From the IMG/VR virus record IMGVR_UViG_3300025098_000174, positions 1 through 32,003 of that record: 32,003 nt of DNA. One strand, given 5' to 3'. The notes below the pieces were generated by a model, which was not told where the DNA came from, ran no database searches, and saw nothing but the letters and a program-made list of their open reading frames with translations. The translations under genes were made by a program, and so were the position numbers. The stretch's first letter is position 1. The number at the start of each line of letters is the position of its first letter. Positions 28,955-32,003 of this stretch are shown here, one piece after another. The DNA is from a virus.

Positions 28955-30804
28955 TACCTTAATCCATCCTGTCTACCGTCCGCACGCCACGTGCCTAATC
29001 TCCATGACACTCCTGTTGTATCAGATTCATACCTGGCTTGGAAGGATCTACCTCTAGCGCGAAAATCTAACTCAGGGTCAGTTGCGTTAATAGTAAATGG
29101 TCCTTTAGTTATCAAGGCATCTTGCGGGTATATTTTACTATTTAATGTAAACTTCATGGCTGTACCATTTTTAAATGTAATGTCAGGAATCACCCTATCT
29201 AAGAAATAAACATTGTCGCCATTCTGATCACCATTAAAGAAACCTGTTTCCACAAAAGCAGTGATCGCACTGCCTGCTGCATCTACCCCATCTTCTTGGT
29301 TATATTGAATACCAGAAGAATCAATCGCTAAAGGATTGGAATAGATATTAGAATCTGCCCAAGCTGTTCTGCCTAAATCTCCAATAGACCAAGTCTTGTC
29401 AATGTAATTATAGATGACATACTTATCTACATCTAAAGAACCTTGCGATGGATAGAACCACCATAGCTCGTTAAACTTAATGTTTTGTCCGCAGAAAACT
29501 TTCTCACGCTGAACTTGGTTAAAGTTATTAAAGATGTGTGTCAATACGGGACATTCTAAAGTACGCACAGCACCATCATACATGTAGAAGTTATCCACAC
29601 CCATCCAGAATGAAGCACCTTCTATTGTGGTTGCCGCGTTCTTGGATATAGTACCAGAGATTTCTCCTAACACTGAGAATGAGAATGTAAATGGTGGACC
29701 AATAAACTGCATAGAATACACATCTACATCTGTCCATAAGAATATTTGACCACGCCCTTTTTCAACAGCCTCAATGTTTGTACCTGTACCTAGTCTTTGT
29801 TCACCTGCTGTATTGACTAACTGAGGTGTCCATGTTTGAAAATCTTCTTGATTACAAAAGCGCACTGTCATTCGATCATAGTCTGATGAACCCACAGGAT
29901 TACAACCAAATGCAATTAGGTGTCTATCAGGAGTAGATACCATAACTTGCCCGACCTTTGATGGAATCTGTGAAGCATCACCGCTTAAAGTATTTGTGAC
30001 ATAGTAAGCTAGTGTTGTCCCACGAAAAGTAGTAGGAGATGCAATAAAAGCGCTGATATCAAAATAATAAATAGTATCTTCGCCGCCACCTACAGATGCA
30101 ACAATGTCCTCACCCCATGCATCCATTGACCAAACTCTTGGTGACAAAACAATACCTGATGTACTTCTTGCTGTACCCCAAGAGGATTGTCCCCATAAAC
30201 CTACACCATAACCATAACCTGTTAGACCATCAGAAGGACCGTTGTTTACTAAGTAACGTAATGTAACTGAACCTCCGCCTGTTACTCCTCCAGATGCTGC
30301 TGCTCCTGTGCCTGTAATTTTGTAAGTGTTAGCACTTAAATAAGTTGCTACGTATTCTCCCGCTGCAATTGTAATACCATCTAAGGTAACTGCCGTGTCA
30401 ATAACCACACGAGAACCTGGGTCAGTGTTTGCTAAACCATGGGAAACGTGAGTGACTGTTACTTCATTAGTGCCTGCTGCTCCCGTTGTATAGGGATTAG
30501 TTAGTGTTGCTGAATCTGTTCTATACGGCGTGACATCATATACTACACCAGAGTACTCAATGTAAACATGGGTTGATGTTCCCATGAGAATCATCTTGGT
30601 TCCGTTGAGATCGCGATGAGGTAGAATGTTTCGGCATGCGCCACTGATTTGTGCGGAGCTAAACCTCTTAGTCCAGCCACCTATCTTCTCTGCATACCCT
30701 TGAAAGAAGCGCACCTTGTCCGCGTTAGTATAACGCATTTGCGCTTGGTAATCTGTGATGTCTGTGATAACCCCTGGAGGCGCTGTTAATTTTACGAATG
30801 GCAT
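28954..30804 (-). CDS. Tail hub/gatekeeper-like structural protein (P22 gp10-like candidate)
   Basis: The 616-residue protein opens PFVKLTAPPGVITDITDYQA and has repeated beta segments across its length with Trp-Gly turns (WGQSSWGTA; VWSMDAWGEDIVASVGG). A D-R-H-L-I-A-F-G block and a FLWTDVDVYSMQFIGPPFTF strand pair also occur. This resembles the beta-propeller packaged-DNA stabilisation proteins (P22 gp10) that plug the portal, but the similarity is of pattern rather than alignment. A tail tubular protein is the alternative. The repeated element (30811-30818) lies between its ATG and the previous stop, and supplies the purine-rich ribosome site AAGGGGG. Confidence 0.6.
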   Translation of the reverse strand: MPFVKLTAPPGVITDITDYQAQMRYTNADKVRFFQGYAEKIGGWTKRFSSAQISGACRNILPHRDLNGTKMILMGTSTHVYIEYSGVVYDVTPYRTDSATLTNPYTTGAAGTNEVTVTHVSHGLANTDPGSRVVIDTAVTLDGITIAAGEYVATYLSANTYKITGTGAAASGGVTGGGSVTLRYLVNNGPSDGLTGYGYGVGLWGQSSWGTARSTSGIVLSPRVWSMDAWGEDIVASVGGGEDTIYYFDISAFIASPTTFRGTTLAYYVTNTLSGDASQIPSKVGQVMVSTPDRHLIAFGCNPVGSSDYDRMTVRFCNQEDFQTWTPQLVNTAGEQRLGTGTNIEAVEKGRGQIFLWTDVDVYSMQFIGPPFTFSFSVLGEISGTISKNAATTIEGASFWMGVDNFYMYDGAVRTLECPVLTHIFNNFNQVQREKVFCGQNIKFNELWWFYPSQGSLDVDKYVIYNYIDKTWSIGDLGRTAWADSNIYSNPLAIDSSGIQYNQEDGVDAAGSAITAFVETGFFNGDQNGDNVYFLDRVIPDITFKNGTAMKFTLNSKIYPQDALITKGPFTINATDPELDFRARGRSFQARYESDTTGVSWRLGTWRADGRQDGLR

Positions 30805-30822
30805 TTAGCCGTGCCCCCTTCC

Positions 30823-31023
30823 CTATCTTTTAGGTGTTGTTACTAACCAATTTTCCATCCACACTATCTTCTCTTTGATAATGGCAATGTCTTGTTGCAT
30901 TTGTGTTACGGAATCTACTTTCTTTTCAACCGCATTAAGTCTTTCAGAAAACATTCCCCAAGACATAGCTATGGTAGCTGCCAGTACTATGTACGGTAAT
31001 ACAGTCTTGAGATCTATTTTCAT
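30823..31023 (-). CDS. 66-residue membrane-anchored coiled-coil protein
   Basis: Residues about 8-24 form one transmembrane helix (VLPYIVLAATIAMSWGMF), followed by a heptad-rich helix (ERLNAVEKKVDSVTQMQQDI) and IKEKIVWMENWL. This N-in small membrane protein with a coiled coil occurs in many phages, sometimes labelled holin or spanin-like without evidence. A GTA-type holin is already present in the lysis operon, so a second holin, an antiholin or a tail-associated membrane protein are all possible. It has no strong ribosome site and lies two bases after the upstream stop. Confidence 0.55.
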   Translation of the reverse strand: MKIDLKTVLPYIVLAATIAMSWGMFSERLNAVEKKVDSVTQMQQDIAIIKEKIVWMENWLVTTPKR

Positions 31024-31025
31024 TT

Positions 31026-31352
31026 TTAGCTCTTAGGATTATCTGATTTAATGCCTTGTATTCTGGTTTTCCAAGCGTCCATATTATGATAAATTTCATC
31101 AAGTTGTTCGCCTATATCACCATACGCAGCTTTACGAGTTGCGTCTACAGTAGCATTTGACTCAGCAGTATTAGCAACAGTTTCATATGTCGCTAACTGG
31201 TCATCAGTAGGTTTAGCTACACCAGAGATATTCCACTCTTTAATGTATGCACCTTGACCATCATCCTGTAAAAGAACATCAGCTTGAAAGTCTACAGTAT
31301 TTACACTGTTAGCTTTTAAATACTCTTTTACTTTTGTACTTAGTTGTGCCAT
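31026..31352 (-). CDS. Tail assembly chaperone-like protein, second copy
   Basis: The 108-residue protein ends with RKAAYGDIGEQLDEIYHN, then WKTRIQGIKSDNPK, the same C-terminal plan as the next upstream gene (AYPSIQDQLDMQY...WKDAVAKVKSDNPKG). The R....Y..I..QLD..yh...W.......K...PK pattern is that of phage tail assembly chaperone (Phage_tail_APC) domains near tail-fiber genes. The N-terminal halves differ. It is separated from its paralogue by only four bases. The role as a fiber chaperone is inferred. Confidence 0.6.
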   Translation of the reverse strand: MAQLSTKVKEYLKANSVNTVDFQADVLLQDDGQGAYIKEWNISGVAKPTDDQLATYETVANTAESNATVDATRKAAYGDIGEQLDEIYHNMDAWKTRIQGIKSDNPKS

Positions 31353-31356
31353 TTGT

Positions 31357-31710
31357 TTACCCCTTTGGATTATCTGATTTAACTTTTGCTACTGCGTCTT
31401 TCCAAGTAGACGTGCTATTAACACTATCCCAGTATTGCATATCTAACTGGTCTTGAATTGACGGATAAGCATCTGCTCTATCTCTTTGATACTTGTTATT
31501 GTCATAGGCAGTTTGTAACTCAGCTTTCTTTGCTGATACTTGACTCCATGTAAAATCCTGTGTGTCTTTGTAAATAGCACTGCCATTCTCATCTGCACCA
31601 GAGATATATTTTACATTGGCTTCGTACTCAGCTTGATTGCTAGGTTCACCATTGACTACTACTTGAGCATTTGCATCAAGAGCTTTGATTGCACTTATTA
31701 TATCTGTCAT
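31357..31710 (-). CDS. Tail assembly chaperone-like protein, first copy
   Basis: The 117-residue protein has an N-terminal beta-rich segment (IKALDANAQVVVNGEPSNQA), a central GADENGSAIYKDTQDFTW block and the C-terminal RADAYPSIQDQLDMQYWDSV...WKDAVAKVKSDNPKG motif shared with its neighbour. ATG 31710 has an AAAGGAAA ribosome site. It follows the probable fiber/receptor-binding gene, the usual place for such a chaperone. Confidence 0.6.
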   Translation of the reverse strand: MTDIISAIKALDANAQVVVNGEPSNQAEYEANVKYISGADENGSAIYKDTQDFTWSQVSAKKAELQTAYDNNKYQRDRADAYPSIQDQLDMQYWDSVNSTSTWKDAVAKVKSDNPKG

Positions 31711-31735
31711 TTATTTTTCCTTTCTTGAATTTTCA

Positions 31736-32002
31736 TTATGCTAATATTTCTTGTAAAAATATATCACTTCTGTTACCTGCTACTTGTGTTGAGAAATGTC
31801 CTGAAACACAAGCTATTTGTAATTTTATAGTACATTGAGAAGTTGTATTTGGACTATCAATATAATCTATCGGTATTATATCAGTTAATGAATCGTGATT
31901 ACCATCAAAACTATCATATCTTGGTAGTTCAGTAGATGTAAATAAAGTATTATCTGAACTGTCAAAAGTATTTATAACTCTAAATTTTGCAGTTGCGTTT
32001 GT
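31736..32002 (-). CDS. C-terminal part of a tail fiber or receptor-binding protein
   Basis: The frame enters from the right edge and ends at TAA (31738-31736), giving 88 visible residues. These are beta-rich with many Thr, Ser and Asn. The segment includes YIDSPNTTSQCTIKLQIACV and ends RSDIFLQEILA. C termini of marine phage spike or fiber proteins often carry the ...D.P.t.s..tYk.q... strand pair. The following tail-chaperone-like genes support this. The size of the full protein cannot be told. Confidence 0.55.
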   Translation of the reverse strand, partial: TNATAKFRVINTFDSSDNTLFTSTELPRYDSFDGNHDSLTDIIPIDYIDSPNTTSQCTIKLQIACVSGHFSTQVAGNRSDIFLQEILA

Positions 32003-32003
32003 A

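Larger units (their letters stand above)
1607..30818. repeat. Dispersed 8-mer GGGGGCAC, 18 copies
   Basis: Exact copies on the plus strand are at 9112, 12614, 13213, 17049, 17608, 23196 and 28400. On the minus strand (plus reads GTGCCCCC) they are at 1607, 7816, 11403, 14298, 16855, 20290, 22527, 24790, 26880, 28256 and 30811. Positions are left ends. Five copies have six G. The next base after CAC is G in 10 of 18. Copies lie in genes and in intergenic gaps. Confidence 0.9.

Noticed and set aside
30371-30405. Reverse-strand TTGACA followed by ATGG-TATTAC inside the tail hub gene
   Set aside because: The spacer is 19 bp and the site lies deep in coding sequence with ordinary codons.
1-32003. 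tRNA genes, CRISPR array, insertion sequence, attachment site or integrase
   Set aside because: No cloverleaf, regularly spaced repeat, transposase or recombinase was recognised by eye. The dispersed 8-mer is too short and irregularly spaced to be a CRISPR.

Overview
The window looks like about 32 kb of a lytic, tailed marine phage of podovirus-like layout, AT-rich, with tightly packed and often overlapping genes. The small Lys-rich proteins, the GH24 endolysin with a GTA-type holin, the HTH-metallophosphatase and the multi-kilobase virion protein resemble uncultured marine phages of Alphaproteobacteria (SAR11/SAR116/roseobacter type). That host assignment is inference from protein style, not from a search. 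No terminase, portal, major capsid protein, integrase, tRNA or CRISPR array is visible, so the genome continues beyond both ends.

Layout. Positions 1-13709 are read rightward. This arm holds a block of small early-type genes (2-3694), a recombination module (Cas4/RecB-like nuclease, Sak4-like ATPase, putative ssDNA-binding protein; 3705-5963), a DNA polymerase I divided into two separate genes with two unrelated genes between them (5965-9137), a DUF3987-like helicase/primase-associated ATPase (9121-10377) and ribonucleotide reductase nrdA/nrdB (10430-13162). A promoter-to-terminator unit that may make a small RNA follows (13159-13325), then two small genes. Positions 13740-16613 are read leftward: a late cassette of small basic proteins, a 32-residue Cys/His-rich microprotein, holin, a 37-residue peptide, endolysin and a conserved unknown protein. 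It starts at a promoter (16620-16648) whose -35 box overlaps the -35 box of the divergent promoter for the rightward HTH-metallophosphatase gene (16693-17931). Positions 17933-32002 are read leftward and encode virion proteins: a receptor-binding or fiber fragment at the right edge, tail assembly chaperone-like proteins, a beta-rich tail hub candidate, internal or ejected proteins, and one 2420-residue polyvalent virion protein.

How it works together. The left arm would supply nucleotides (NrdAB), replicate (split Pol I, helicase) and recombine DNA (nuclease, ATPase, SSB). The right arm builds the particle and its ejected proteins, and the middle cassette lyses the cell. The divergent promoter pair looks like a point where the HTH gene and the lysis operon compete for RNA polymerase. 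Promoters here share TTGACA/TTGTCA, a 17-bp spacer and a TGG extended -10 element, and at three of them the start codon lies where transcription should begin.

The most striking unexplained signal is the 8-mer GGGGGCAC, present 18 times on both strands. It falls in all reading frames and in most of the short intergenic gaps after 9 kb. In AT-rich DNA fewer than one copy would be expected, so it is probably selected as a DNA or RNA element.
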